A stretch of 64,000 nt of DNA from Gemmatimonadaceae bacterium (GTDB lineage Bacteria > Gemmatimonadota > Gemmatimonadetes > Gemmatimonadales > Gemmatimonadaceae). Shown one piece after another: positions 51,971 through 61,573 of the stretch. The DNA is taken from positions 1 through 64,000 of the forward strand of contig JACVCD010000014.1 of assembly GCA_016742275.1 (NCBI GenBank), given 5' to 3'. Position numbers and translations under genes: made by a program. The notes under the pieces were generated by a model, which saw only the letters and a list, made by a program, of their open reading frames with translations, had not been told where the DNA came from and made no database searches. Positions within the stretch are counted from its first letter, which is position 1. Every line of letters starts with the position of its first letter.

Positions 51971-53204
51971 CATACAGGGCAACACCGGCACCGTTGACGA
52001 GCGCGTCTTCGGCACCGTCGAGCAGGCGCTGGCCGACATCGCCGCCGGCAAGTTTGTGGTCGTGGCCGACGATGAGGACCGCGAAAACGAGGGCGATCTC
52101 GTCTGCGGCGCCGAGAAGGTCACGCCGGAAATGGTGAACTTCATGCTTGAAGCCAAGGGCATGATCTGTCTCGCCATGACCAACGCGTGGGCGGACCGAT
52201 TGGGTCTCGAGATGCAGACCGACAACAACACCGAGTCCATGTCCACCGCCTTCACGGTGAGCATCGATGCGGCAGCCAAGTTCGGTGTGAGCACGGGCAT
52301 CAGCGCGAGTGATCGCGCCACCACCATTCGCGTGGCCGTCGATCCCACGGCCACCCGCGCCGACCTCCGCGTACCTGGCCACATTCACCCGCTGCGCGCG
52401 CGTGATGGTGGTGTGCTGCAGCGAGTCGGACACACGGAAGCGGCCGTGGATCTCGCGCGATTGGCCGGATTGCGTCCGGCTGGCGTGATTTGCGAGATCC
52501 TGAACAAGGACGGCACGACCGCCCGTCGCCCGCAACTGGAAGTGTTCTGCAAGGAACACGGCATCACCTTCATCACCATTGCGCAGCTGGTGGCCTATCG
52601 CCTGCGCAATGAGCGCCTCGTGCATCGTGTCGCCGATGCGCGCCTCCCAACCGAGTTCGGTGAGTGGCGCATTGTGGGTTACAAGAACGATGTCGATGCG
52701 CGCGAGCACATTGCCATCGCTTTCGGCGACGTGGAGAACGGTGAAGACGTGCTGGTGCGCATGCACAGCAAGTGCCTCACCGGCGACGTGTTCCATTCGC
52801 GTCGCTGCGACTGCGGCTGGCAGCTCGACACCGCCATGCAGATGATCGAGAAGGAAGGCCGTGGCGTGATCGTGTATCTCGATCAGGAAGGCCGCGGCAT
52901 CGGTCTGCTCAACAAGCTCAAGGCGTACGAATTGCAGGACAAGGGCGCCGACACGGTCGAAGCCAACGAGCAGTTGGGCTTCAAGCCTGACCTGCGCAAC
53001 TACGGCATCGGCGCGCAGATTCTGCTCGACCTTGGTGTCCGCTCCATTCGCATTCTCACCAACAACCCGCGCAAGCTCGTGGGCCTCGATGGCTACGGCC
53101 TGGTCCTCAAGGACCGCGTGCGCATCGAAGCACCGTCAACCAATGAGAACGCTTCCTATCTTGAAACCAAGCGAACAAAGCTTGGGCACCTCTTCGCCGT
53201 CTGA
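51963..53204 (+). CDS. ribBA: Bifunctional DHBP synthase / GTP cyclohydrolase II
   Basis: DDEDRENEGDLVCGAE, GHIHPLRARDGGVLQRVGHTEAAVDLARLAG, HSKCLTGDVFHSRRCDCGWQLDTAM, YLDQEGRGIGLLNK. Confidence 0.96.
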   Translation: MSDIQGNTGTVDERVFGTVEQALADIAAGKFVVVADDEDRENEGDLVCGAEKVTPEMVNFMLEAKGMICLAMTNAWADRLGLEMQTDNNTESMSTAFTVSIDAAAKFGVSTGISASDRATTIRVAVDPTATRADLRVPGHIHPLRARDGGVLQRVGHTEAAVDLARLAGLRPAGVICEILNKDGTTARRPQLEVFCKEHGITFITIAQLVAYRLRNERLVHRVADARLPTEFGEWRIVGYKNDVDAREHIAIAFGDVENGEDVLVRMHSKCLTGDVFHSRRCDCGWQLDTAMQMIEKEGRGVIVYLDQEGRGIGLLNKLKAYELQDKGADTVEANEQLGFKPDLRNYGIGAQILLDLGVRSIRILTNNPRKLVGLDGYGLVLKDRVRIEAPSTNENASYLETKRTKLGHLFAV

Positions 53205-53211
53205 GATCGAC

Positions 53212-53709
53212 GTGGCTGAATTTTCCGGAGAACCGCGCGGTGAAGGACGCCGCATTGTTGTGGTCGCGAGTCGCTTCAACGAGGGCATCACGGTGCCTCT
53301 CGCTGAGGGCGCCGTGAGCACGTTGGTGGCACGTGGCGTGCGCTTTGAAGACATCGACGTATGCTGGGTGCCGGGTGCGTGGGAATTGCCCGTCGCCGTG
53401 CGTCGTGCCCTGGCCACCGAGCGCTACGATGCCGCGGTGGCCGTTGGTGCCATCGTGCGGGGCGATACACCACACTTCGATGTGGTGGTCAATGAGTCGT
53501 CGCGCGGCCTCATGGAGGCGTCGCGTGATTTCGATGTGCCGGTAACCATGGGTGTGCTGACGACCGACAACATGGAGCAGGCCGAAGCGCGTGCAGGTGG
53601 CGTGCATGGCAACAAGGGCGCGGATGCCGCGCTGGCCGCACTCGAACTGCTCGACTTATTTGATCGCGCATTTGCCGATCCCTTTGCCGACGACGAGGAA
53701 GACGCCTGA
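53212..53709 (+). CDS. ribH: 6,7-dimethyl-8-ribityllumazine synthase
   Basis: VVASRFNEGITVPLAEGAV, VPGAWELPVAVRRAL, VAVGAIVRGDTPHFDVV; upstream start at 53143 also possible. Confidence 0.94.
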   Translation: MAEFSGEPRGEGRRIVVVASRFNEGITVPLAEGAVSTLVARGVRFEDIDVCWVPGAWELPVAVRRALATERYDAAVAVGAIVRGDTPHFDVVVNESSRGLMEASRDFDVPVTMGVLTTDNMEQAEARAGGVHGNKGADAALAALELLDLFDRAFADPFADDEEDA

Positions 53710-54218
53710 TGTCCAATCTTCGTGATGACGCGTTCTGGGATACGCCGCTGCAGGAACCGCTGGCTCCCACGCGTGGCAAGCGCAGTGGACGTCCGGCGAC
53801 CAAGACCGAGCGGCTCGAAACACGTGGACGCGCGCGTGCGTTGCAGGCGCTCTACGCGGCCGATTTGCGTGATCTCACGCAGATCAAGCGCATTGCTGTC
53901 ACCGTGTTCGATGATCTCTCCATCGACCAGGCCGAGCGCGAGTTCGCGTCACGTCTTGTCGCGACGGTAGCCGAGCACGGCACGCGTCTCGATGCCGAAC
54001 TGGCTGAAGTCACCGCCAACTGGCGTCTCGATCGACTTGGTGCGATCGAACGCAGTGTGTTGCGTCTTGCGGCGGCAGAACTCGCGCGCAATGAAACACC
54101 GGTCAAGGTGGTGCTGCAGGAAGCGGTGCACCTGGCCGAACGCTACGGCACAGAGCGCAGTGCGCGCTTCGTGAATGGCGTGCTCGACGCGTACGCGCGC
54201 AAGCTCGGTCGGTTGTGA
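53709..54218 (+). CDS. nusB: Transcription antitermination factor NusB
   Basis: ETRGRARALQALYAADL...RLDRLGAIERSVLRLAAAEL...VVLQEAVHLAERYGTERSARFVNGVLDAYAR. Confidence 0.93.
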   Translation: MSNLRDDAFWDTPLQEPLAPTRGKRSGRPATKTERLETRGRARALQALYAADLRDLTQIKRIAVTVFDDLSIDQAEREFASRLVATVAEHGTRLDAELAEVTANWRLDRLGAIERSVLRLAAAELARNETPVKVVLQEAVHLAERYGTERSARFVNGVLDAYARKLGRL

Positions 54219-55360
54219 CGGGAGTGTCGCGCCCGGAACAGGGGCGTCTGCGCATCGGCGTGGTAAACTGGCAGTGCCGCGAAAATCCGTTGGCGGGTGG
54301 GGCCGAGATTCATTTGCACGAGATTTTCGGTCGTCTCGCCGCCAAGGGACACGAGGTGGTGTTGCTGTGTGGTGGATGGCCCGGATGTCCACCGCGCACC
54401 ACCCTCGATGGCATTGAGGTGCATCGAGTGGGAAACCGGCAGTCCTTCCCGTTTCTCGCGCGGCGCTACTGGCATCAGCACTTGGCCGATCGCGGCATCC
54501 AGGTGCTGGTTGAAGACATCAACAAGGTGCCGGTGTTCACACCCACCTGGCGCGTGCCAAAGCTGGTTGGGCTGGTTCCGCACCTGTTTGGGGGCACGGC
54601 CTTTCAGGAACTCTCGGCGCCCCTGGCTACCGCTGTCTGGTTGTCTGAAAAGCCCCTTCCCTGGTTCTACCGCGGCCACGCCTTCGAGGCCATCAGCGAA
54701 AGCACCAAGGAAGATCTGGTCCGGCGCGGCATCGCGGCCGACTGTATCCGGGTCATCTTTCCGGGGATCGATAGCGAACACTATACGCCTGACCCCTCCC
54801 AGCGATCCGATCGCCCCCTATTCGCATACCTAGGTCGCCTGAAGAAGTACAAGGGTGTAGATCTCGTTCTGAAGGCCTTTGCGGCCTGCCAGGTGCCGGA
54901 AGCCACCCTCGAAGTCGCCGGGGCTGGGGAGTTCCGGGGTGAGCTGGAACAGCTGGCCCGGACCCTTGGGGTGGCGGAACGAGTACGGTTTCTTGGGCGA
55001 ATTGACGAGACTGAGAAGTGCGCCCTGCTGCGACGGGCATGGGCCACGGTTTTCGCTTCACCAAAGGAGGGTTGGGGAATCACGAATCTGGAGGCAGCGG
55101 CGAGCGGGACTCCGGTTATTGCGTCGAATTCTCCGGGGATACGCGAATCCGTGAAGCACGGTGAAACAGGTTTCCTCGTGCCACACGGTGACGTCGGTGC
55201 CATGGCTGCATGCATGCAACGACTCAGCGGCGAGCGATCGCTCGTCGAACACCTGGGGCGACATGCACGGCAATTCGCTGAGGGTTTTACCTGGGCGAAT
55301 GCCGCCGATCAGACAGAAGCCCACCTCCGTGAGGTGGTGGGGAAGGAGGGAGGTCGCTGA
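54215..55360 (+). CDS. GT4-family glycosyltransferase
   Basis: NPLAGGAEIHLHEIFGRLAAKGHEV, YLGRLKKYKGVDLVLKAFA, ASPKEGWGITNLEAAASGTPVIASNSPGIRE. Confidence 0.92.
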   Translation: MTGVSRPEQGRLRIGVVNWQCRENPLAGGAEIHLHEIFGRLAAKGHEVVLLCGGWPGCPPRTTLDGIEVHRVGNRQSFPFLARRYWHQHLADRGIQVLVEDINKVPVFTPTWRVPKLVGLVPHLFGGTAFQELSAPLATAVWLSEKPLPWFYRGHAFEAISESTKEDLVRRGIAADCIRVIFPGIDSEHYTPDPSQRSDRPLFAYLGRLKKYKGVDLVLKAFAACQVPEATLEVAGAGEFRGELEQLARTLGVAERVRFLGRIDETEKCALLRRAWATVFASPKEGWGITNLEAAASGTPVIASNSPGIRESVKHGETGFLVPHGDVGAMAACMQRLSGERSLVEHLGRHARQFAEGFTWANAADQTEAHLREVVGKEGGR

Positions 55361-55671
55361 TGGAGATCATCCTGCAGGCGCACCATGCGGACGTGCCGGA
55401 GTCACTTCGCACCCAGGCCGAAGAGGCCATTCGCCGTGTCGCGGCGCGATTGCACAAGGTGGCCAATGCCATTGTGCGATTTGTCGGAGACGGGCAGACA
55501 CGTCGTGTCGAAATCGTGCTGCGTGGTTCGCGTTATCGCGAACTCGTGGCGGTTGCCGACGCCCGTGAATTTGCCCCCGCGTTGAACACCGCCGTGCACC
55601 GCCTCGAAAGTCAGGTGGCACGGGCCCGCCGTTCGCGGCGCTCCGGTCGATCGGGAGACATGCCCGGGTGA
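55360..55671 (+). CDS. hpf: Short-form ribosome hibernation promoting factor (HPF/RaiA family)
   Basis: 103 aa; MEIILQAHHADVPESLRTQAEEAIRRVAARLHKVANAIVRF...; genomic position before hprK. Confidence 0.75.
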   Translation: MEIILQAHHADVPESLRTQAEEAIRRVAARLHKVANAIVRFVGDGQTRRVEIVLRGSRYRELVAVADAREFAPALNTAVHRLESQVARARRSRRSGRSGDMPG

Positions 55672-56642
55672 GCCAACGCCTGACCGTCGGCAAACTCATC
55701 GAGCGTCTCAAGGATTCGCTCGAACTCGAGTTGCTCGGCCCGGCCATTGGTCTCGATCGTGAGATCACGAGCCCCGAGGCGTCAAGCCCGGGGCTCGTGC
55801 TTGCCGGGTACATCAATCGCTTCCCGTACCAACGCATTCAGGTGCTCGGCGAAACCGAGATCACCTACTTGCAGTCGCTCGATACGCAGCAGCGCGAAGC
55901 GCATCTCGAGCAGTTCTTCGGCTTTCCTATTCCGTGTGCCTTTATCACCAAGGCACTGGAGCCGCCCGAGCCCTTCATGCGACTCGCCGAAGAGGCAGGC
56001 GTCGCGATTGTGCGCTCGCGACTCAAGACGGCTGAGTTCTATCGTCTCATCAAGCCGTTCCTCACCGATCAGTTTGCGCCGGTCACCACGCTGCATGGTT
56101 CGCTGGCCGACGTATACGGTGTAGGTCTGTTTTTTACCGGCAAGAGTGGCATCGGCAAGTCAGAGTGTGTGCTCGACCTCGTGGAGCGCGGGCATCGCCT
56201 CGTGGCCGACGACCTCGTGTTCGTTTCACGGCGTGGCAACGATGTGCTGATTGGCCGCGGTCACGAACTGCAGCGGCACTTCATGGAAATTCGCGGTGTC
56301 GGCTTGCTCGACATCCCGGCCATCTTTGGTATCCATGCTGTGCGTCAGCAGAAACGCCTCGAGGTCGTAGTCGTGCTCGAGGAGTGGGACGCCGAGGCGC
56401 AGGTCGATCGGACCGGTCTCGACGTGCAGACCATGGATATCCTTGGTGTTGAGGTGCCCAAGATCACGGTGCATCTCAATCCCGGCAAGAACATCACGGT
56501 GATCGCTGAAGTGATCGCCATGAACCATCTCCTGCGCTATTATCGCGGATACGATTCGGCGACGGCGTTCAATGAACGTCTCATGGGTCAGATGCGTCGC
56601 AAATCGGATGTTCAGCGGTATCTGCAGGAAGACGACGAGTAG
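55668..56642 (+). CDS. hprK: HPr kinase/phosphorylase
   Basis: GKSGIGKSECVLDLVERGHRLVADDLV Walker A, MEIRGVGLLDIPAIFGIHAVRQQKRLEVVVVLEEWD. Confidence 0.96.
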   Translation: MSQRLTVGKLIERLKDSLELELLGPAIGLDREITSPEASSPGLVLAGYINRFPYQRIQVLGETEITYLQSLDTQQREAHLEQFFGFPIPCAFITKALEPPEPFMRLAEEAGVAIVRSRLKTAEFYRLIKPFLTDQFAPVTTLHGSLADVYGVGLFFTGKSGIGKSECVLDLVERGHRLVADDLVFVSRRGNDVLIGRGHELQRHFMEIRGVGLLDIPAIFGIHAVRQQKRLEVVVVLEEWDAEAQVDRTGLDVQTMDILGVEVPKITVHLNPGKNITVIAEVIAMNHLLRYYRGYDSATAFNERLMGQMRRKSDVQRYLQEDDE

Positions 56643-56693
56643 CAGACACACACGCGGGTATACACGCAGGCATATCGCAGTGAGCACACGGCA

Positions 56694-57098
56694 GTGAGCG
56701 ACACGACATCCTCTCCTATTCGCGCGGTGGTGGCCGGGCACGGCCAGTTTGCCACCGGCATCATCTCCGCCGTTGAGCAGATCACCGGCCGCGGGGACGT
56801 GCTCATTCCGGTATCCAATGCCGGTTTGTGCCTTGATGACATTCAGGGCGCCATCGCGCGCGCGCTCGACGAAACCGGCGCGCGCGTGATCTTCACCGAT
56901 CTGCCGGCGGGCAGTTGCACGATGGCCGTGCGGCGTCTGGTCAAGGAACGTCCCGGTACCGTGCTGGTGACCGGAATCAATCTCTCGTTGCTGCTCGACT
57001 TCGCCATGCAGGATCTCCCCGAGGGCGGCGATCCCGCACTCGCGGTGCAAACAGCGCTCGATCGCGGCCGCGCCTCCATGGCCGTGTACGGTCTCTAG
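56694..57098 (+). CDS. PTS mannose-family EIIA
   Basis: AVVAGHGQFATGIISAVEQITG active-site His region; position in PTS cluster. Confidence 0.87.
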   Translation: MSDTTSSPIRAVVAGHGQFATGIISAVEQITGRGDVLIPVSNAGLCLDDIQGAIARALDETGARVIFTDLPAGSCTMAVRRLVKERPGTVLVTGINLSLLLDFAMQDLPEGGDPALAVQTALDRGRASMAVYGL

Positions 57099-57107
57099 TC
57101 TTTCGCC

Positions 57108-57602
57108 ATGTCCATCGCGTTGTTTCGGATTGATGATCGCCTCATCCACGGGCAGGTCGTGGTGGGGTGGGGACAGCCGCTCGACTTGCGCTTCATCGTG
57201 TTGGTGGACGACGACGTTGCCGGAAGCGAGTGGGAGCAAGAGCTTTATCGCATGGGAGTGCCGCCGGAAATGTCCGTGCACTTTCTCACGGTGACCGATG
57301 CTGCCGCGCAACTGGAGCGGTTTCATCGCCAGGCTGAAGTCGGCATTGTACTGGTGGGTGATATCGGCACCATGCAACGTCTCGTGACTGCTGCTCCGAA
57401 GCAGGTGCGCACGGTGAACGTGGGTGGCGTGCACCACGCGCCGGGACGTATCGGACGCATGCGCTATGTATTTCTCACGCCGGCCGAAGAGCAGGGCCTC
57501 CGTGCCATGGCGGCCGCAGGCGTGGAAGTGACGGCACAGGACGTGCCATCCGCGCGCGCGGTTCCGCTCGAAGAATTGCTTTCCACGTCGTCGGCGGACT
57601 GA
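57108..57602 (+). CDS. PTS mannose-family EIIB
   Basis: FRIDDRLIHGQVVVGWGQPL active-site motif. Confidence 0.93.
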   Translation: MSIALFRIDDRLIHGQVVVGWGQPLDLRFIVLVDDDVAGSEWEQELYRMGVPPEMSVHFLTVTDAAAQLERFHRQAEVGIVLVGDIGTMQRLVTAAPKQVRTVNVGGVHHAPGRIGRMRYVFLTPAEEQGLRAMAAAGVEVTAQDVPSARAVPLEELLSTSSAD

Positions 57603-57604
57603 TC

Positions 57605-58321
57605 ATGCCGATTGATCTCACCACACTGTTTGCCTCGATGTTGCCGGTGGCCCTGTTGGCCGGCATCATTGGTCTCGATGTGGTGAGTTTCCCGCAGGCC
57701 ATGCTGTCGCGCCCCATCGTTGGCGCCACGCTTGGCGGGGCATTGGCTGGTGCGCCGGAAGCCGGCCTCGTATGTGGCACGGCACTCGAGTGCCTCGCGC
57801 TCGAGTCATTGCCGGTTGGTGCATCGCGCTATCCCGAGTGGGGCAGCAGCTCCGTTGTGGCAGGGACTGTTGCCGCCGTGGGCGCTGCGCCCAATGGATT
57901 GCCTGACCCGGGCGCGTTTGCCGTTGCTGTGGTGGTGGGCATTCTCGCCGCGTGGTTTGGTGGTTGGTCGATGGTCAAACACCGGCAGCTCATCGCCCGC
58001 TTTGCGCGCCCGCGTCTCGATCAGCTGGCCGCCGGATCACGCAACACCGTGATCGGCCTCCAGGTATTCGGCATGACGGCCGATTTTGCCCGCGGCGCGC
58101 TGATTGGTGCGACCACATTTCTGCTGGCCGTACCGACTGCGCAGCATGTGAATGCCGCGTGGTCGCTGCCGGCCGATATTTCGCGCGCGGTAGTCGTCAC
58201 CAGTGTGGCCGCGGTTGCTGCCGCAGCGGTCTGGAAGGACTTCCACGCCATCAGTGGGACGCGGCGATTGTTCATTGCCGCGCTCGCTGTTGGCACGCTG
58301 CTGGTGGTGCTCAGTGCCTGA
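57605..58321 (+). CDS. PTS mannose-family EIIC
   Basis: Hydrophobic; PIVGATLGGALAGAPEAGLVCGTALECLALESLPVGASRYPEWGSSSVVAGT; between EIIB and EIID. Confidence 0.87.
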   Translation: MPIDLTTLFASMLPVALLAGIIGLDVVSFPQAMLSRPIVGATLGGALAGAPEAGLVCGTALECLALESLPVGASRYPEWGSSSVVAGTVAAVGAAPNGLPDPGAFAVAVVVGILAAWFGGWSMVKHRQLIARFARPRLDQLAAGSRNTVIGLQVFGMTADFARGALIGATTFLLAVPTAQHVNAAWSLPADISRAVVVTSVAAVAAAAVWKDFHAISGTRRLFIAALAVGTLLVVLSA

Positions 58322-59156
58322 GTCACTGACACCCGTCGCCGGAGCGATCGCCGGCGCGACCATGGATACACCGACTTTGACCAGCGCCATCGTGCAGGCG
58401 CCGGCACTGCGTCCGTCATTGCGCGCGTCCATGCTGCTGCGCTGCCTCGCCATTCAAGGTTCCTGGAATTACGAGATCCTTGTCGGCAACGGTATGGGCT
58501 TCTGTGTCGAGCCCGCGTTGCGTGACTTGCCCGGTGGTGTGGACGGTGAGCTCTATCGGCAGGCCTTGGCGCGTCAGTCGGTGTACTTCAACGCGCATCC
58601 GTACCTCGCGGGCCTCGCCGTGGGAGCACTCGCGCGCGCTGAGCTCGATCAGGTGGCGCCGGTTCGCATCGAACGTTTTCGCACCGCCCTATGTGGTCCA
58701 CTCGGCAGCGTCGGTGATCGACTCGTATGGGCCGCGTGGCTGCCCGCATGTTCGCTCGTGGCGCTGATTCTTTTTGGGGCCGGCTGGACTCCGCTTGGAG
58801 TCGTGGTGGGTTTCCTGATACTGTACAACATCGGACATCTGGGGCTGCGCGACTGGGCGCTCCGGGCCGGGTGGCAGCATGGCCTGCGGGTGGCCAGCGC
58901 ACTTGGACATCCGGTGCTTCAGCACGGCCCGCGCTACATTGGCCGGGTGTCGGCCGTGCTTGGGGGGCTGGCGTTGCCACTGGCTGTACATCGGGCCATT
59001 GGTGGGGGGTCGCCCTTCGCGCCTGTTCCACTGGCAGTTGCGGCGGCGACGCCGGTGCTTGCCGTAATTCTCGTGCGATTGCAAGGCCGCGCTGAAGGAT
59101 GGCGTGTCGTCATGTGGTTGCTCGCGGCTTTCGTCCTTTACTCGGTGGTCCGTTGA
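58314..59156 (+). CDS. PTS mannose-family EIID
   Basis: RASMLLRCLAIQGSWNYEILVGNGMGFCVEPAL...FNAHPYLAGLAVGALARAE...GPLGSVGDRLVWAAWLP. Confidence 0.92.
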   Translation: MPESLTPVAGAIAGATMDTPTLTSAIVQAPALRPSLRASMLLRCLAIQGSWNYEILVGNGMGFCVEPALRDLPGGVDGELYRQALARQSVYFNAHPYLAGLAVGALARAELDQVAPVRIERFRTALCGPLGSVGDRLVWAAWLPACSLVALILFGAGWTPLGVVVGFLILYNIGHLGLRDWALRAGWQHGLRVASALGHPVLQHGPRYIGRVSAVLGGLALPLAVHRAIGGGSPFAPVPLAVAAATPVLAVILVRLQGRAEGWRVVMWLLAAFVLYSVVR

Positions 59157-59422
59157 TGGCTGAGCGCTCCGTCCAAATCGTGAACAAGCATGGCCTGCAT
59201 GCCAGGCCGGCCGCCGAGATGGTCAAGGCGGCGTCGCGCTTCAAGTGCGACATCACCATTTCGCGTGATGACCTTGAGGTCAACGGCAAGTCGATCATGG
59301 GTGTCATGATGCTCGCCGCAGAATTCGGGGCCACCATCACGTTGCGCGCGTCGGGTCCGGATGCCGATGACGCACTCGATGCCCTGTCAGTGCTCGTCGC
59401 CTCGCGCTTCGGAGAGAGCTGA
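59156..59422 (+). CDS. ptsH: Phosphocarrier protein HPr
   Basis: NKHGLHARPAAEMVKAASRF, VNGKSIMGVMMLAAEFG. Confidence 0.96.
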   Translation: MAERSVQIVNKHGLHARPAAEMVKAASRFKCDITISRDDLEVNGKSIMGVMMLAAEFGATITLRASGPDADDALDALSVLVASRFGES

Positions 59423-61158
59423 TGCTATCAGTGCTCCGCGGCATTCCGGCGTCGCCGGGAATCGTCGTGGGCCCTGTGCACCTCCTCAGGTGGGAGGTGC
59501 CGGAAGTTCGGCATCGTCTCATCGACGATGCGGAAATCGAAAGCGAGATTGCGCGTTTCCATGAAGCGCTGGACAAGGCGCGAGTGCGCTTGCGGTTGCT
59601 GCGGGCTCGCACCGAAGCACAAGCTGGCCCCAAGGAGGCCGCGATCTTCGATGTGCAGCTCTCCATGCTCGACGATGGAGAGATGGTAAAGGCGCCCATT
59701 GCCCTCATTCAGCAGAATTTGGGCGCCGAAAAGGCTTTTGATTTTGTGATGGCGGAGTGGCGTCAGCATTTTGCGCGATCGAGTTCGCCCATGCTGCGCG
59801 AAAAAGTGGGTGATCTCACCGACATTCACATTCGTGTGCTGTCGCTGTTGCTCGAATTGCCGGACCATGATCCCGTGGACGTGCCACCAGGCAGCAATGC
59901 TATCCTGGTCACGCACGATCTCACGCCATCGCTCACCATGCAGCTCGATCGCAACTGCATTGGCGCGATCGCCACCGAAGCCGGTACGGCCACCGCACAC
60001 GTCGCCATTCTCGCGCGCTCGCTCGGACTGCCCGCAGTTGTTGGTTTGCGCCAGGCGTTGTCCGCGTTGCAGGGCGGGGAAGTGGCCATCCTTGACGGCA
60101 CCGACGGTACGCTGGTCATTGCCCCTACCGATGATGAAGTGGCGGCAGCCAAGCATCGTGTGGAGGAAGAAGCCGGGCGCGCCGATGTCATGCGCGAACT
60201 CGCGCACAGCGAGCCTGTCACGCGGGACGATCATCGCATGGTCGTGCGGGCCAATGTCGATATTCCCGAGGAGTCCGAGCTGGCCGCGCAGAGTGGCGCG
60301 CGCGGCGCTGGACTCATGCGCACGGAGTTCCTGGTTGTCGGCCGCGCTAGCATGCCCGACGAAGAAGAGCAGTACGCGTCGTACTCGCGCGTGGCGCGCG
60401 CCTTCGCGGGCGATGCGGTCATCATTCGTACATTCGACGTAGGTGGCGACAAGCTGCCCGTTGGCGGATTCCCGCACGAAGCCAATCCGTTCCTCGGCTG
60501 GCGCGCCATTCGCATGTGCCTTGATGAAAGCGAATTGTTCAAGGTGCAATTGCGGGCGTTGCTGCGCGCGGCCGTGCACGGCGATTTGCGCATCATGCTG
60601 CCGCTGGTCGTCACGGTGGACGAAGTGCGAGAAACCCGTCAGCTCATCAGCGAGTGCGTTGAGGAACTGGCAGAGCGTCGAGTGCCATTCCGCGCTGACG
60701 TGCCATTGGGTGTGATGGTGGAAACACCCGCCGCCGCCGTGGCCTGCGATACGCTCGTGCGTGACGTGGACTTCTTCAGCATTGGCTCCAATGACCTGGT
60801 CCAATACACGCTGGCCGTTGACCGTGGCAATGCCAACCTCGCGCCGCGCTACACGCCATTTCACCCGGCAGTGCTGCGTCTCATGCAACAGGTGCAGACC
60901 ACCGGTGCCGCGCACGGACTCGATGTGAGTGTGTGTGGTGAAATGGCGTCGCAGCCCTTGGCCGTCTTTGCACTCATGGGGCTTGGCATTCGGCATCTGA
61001 GCGTTGCGCCGCGTGCCGTGGCCGATGTCAAGCGCGTCATTCGTGGCGTGCGGGCGGAAGCGGCGGCGGATGCCGCACGGGCGGCTCTGGCCGCAAGCAC
61101 CGCGCGTGAAGCGGAAACGCTGCTGCGCCGTCGGCTGCGCTCGGAACTCGAGCGCTAG
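59422..61158 (+). CDS. ptsI: PTS enzyme I (phosphoenolpyruvate-protein phosphotransferase)
   Basis: GIPASPGIVVGPV, EAGTATAHVAILARSLGLPAVVG, GARGAGLMRTEFL, DFFSIGSNDLVQYTLAVDRGN. Confidence 0.97.
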   Translation: MLSVLRGIPASPGIVVGPVHLLRWEVPEVRHRLIDDAEIESEIARFHEALDKARVRLRLLRARTEAQAGPKEAAIFDVQLSMLDDGEMVKAPIALIQQNLGAEKAFDFVMAEWRQHFARSSSPMLREKVGDLTDIHIRVLSLLLELPDHDPVDVPPGSNAILVTHDLTPSLTMQLDRNCIGAIATEAGTATAHVAILARSLGLPAVVGLRQALSALQGGEVAILDGTDGTLVIAPTDDEVAAAKHRVEEEAGRADVMRELAHSEPVTRDDHRMVVRANVDIPEESELAAQSGARGAGLMRTEFLVVGRASMPDEEEQYASYSRVARAFAGDAVIIRTFDVGGDKLPVGGFPHEANPFLGWRAIRMCLDESELFKVQLRALLRAAVHGDLRIMLPLVVTVDEVRETRQLISECVEELAERRVPFRADVPLGVMVETPAAAVACDTLVRDVDFFSIGSNDLVQYTLAVDRGNANLAPRYTPFHPAVLRLMQQVQTTGAAHGLDVSVCGEMASQPLAVFALMGLGIRHLSVAPRAVADVKRVIRGVRAEAAADAARAALAASTAREAETLLRRRLRSELER

Positions 61159-61411
61159 TACTCTGGTCGCAAGTCTGCGATGCAACTAGGCGATCGATTG
61201 GCTGCGTTTGCTGAGCTGCATTCTCGATCGATAGGTACAGGAGAAGTCTGCTGGCGCGGTGGGGGGCAATAGCGCGGCCATTTGATTGAGGAGATCCATG
61301 AATGACGAGCAAGTGCATGGTGGGGCGAGATTATGCTTTCCTCGCCGAGACAATCTGGACGGTGATCGCATCCGCAGACGTGCGTTGCTCGGTCATCTAC
61401 AGGCTCAAACA

Positions 61412-61451
61412 GGAGGGGAATCGCACTCTTCCATGTTGCGATTCCTCCTCC
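61412..61451. other. Strong stem-loop in the ptsI/beta-propeller intergenic region
   Basis: GGAGGGGAATCGCA ... TGCGATTCCTCCTCC; no T-tract; lies between convergent genes. Confidence 0.45.
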
Positions 61452-61573
61452 AGGGTTCACTACCTGATCAAACACTCCCTAGCACATAGTGGGTTCGTCA
61501 GCGCGATTGGCGTCATCACCCAACTCGTTGAGAGGCATCGTTTCTCGCACTTCACTACCCAGGTGTTTCGCAA

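Noticed and set aside
59428-61185. 585-aa antisense ORF opposite ptsI
   Set aside because: Shadow ORF; ptsI is unambiguous.
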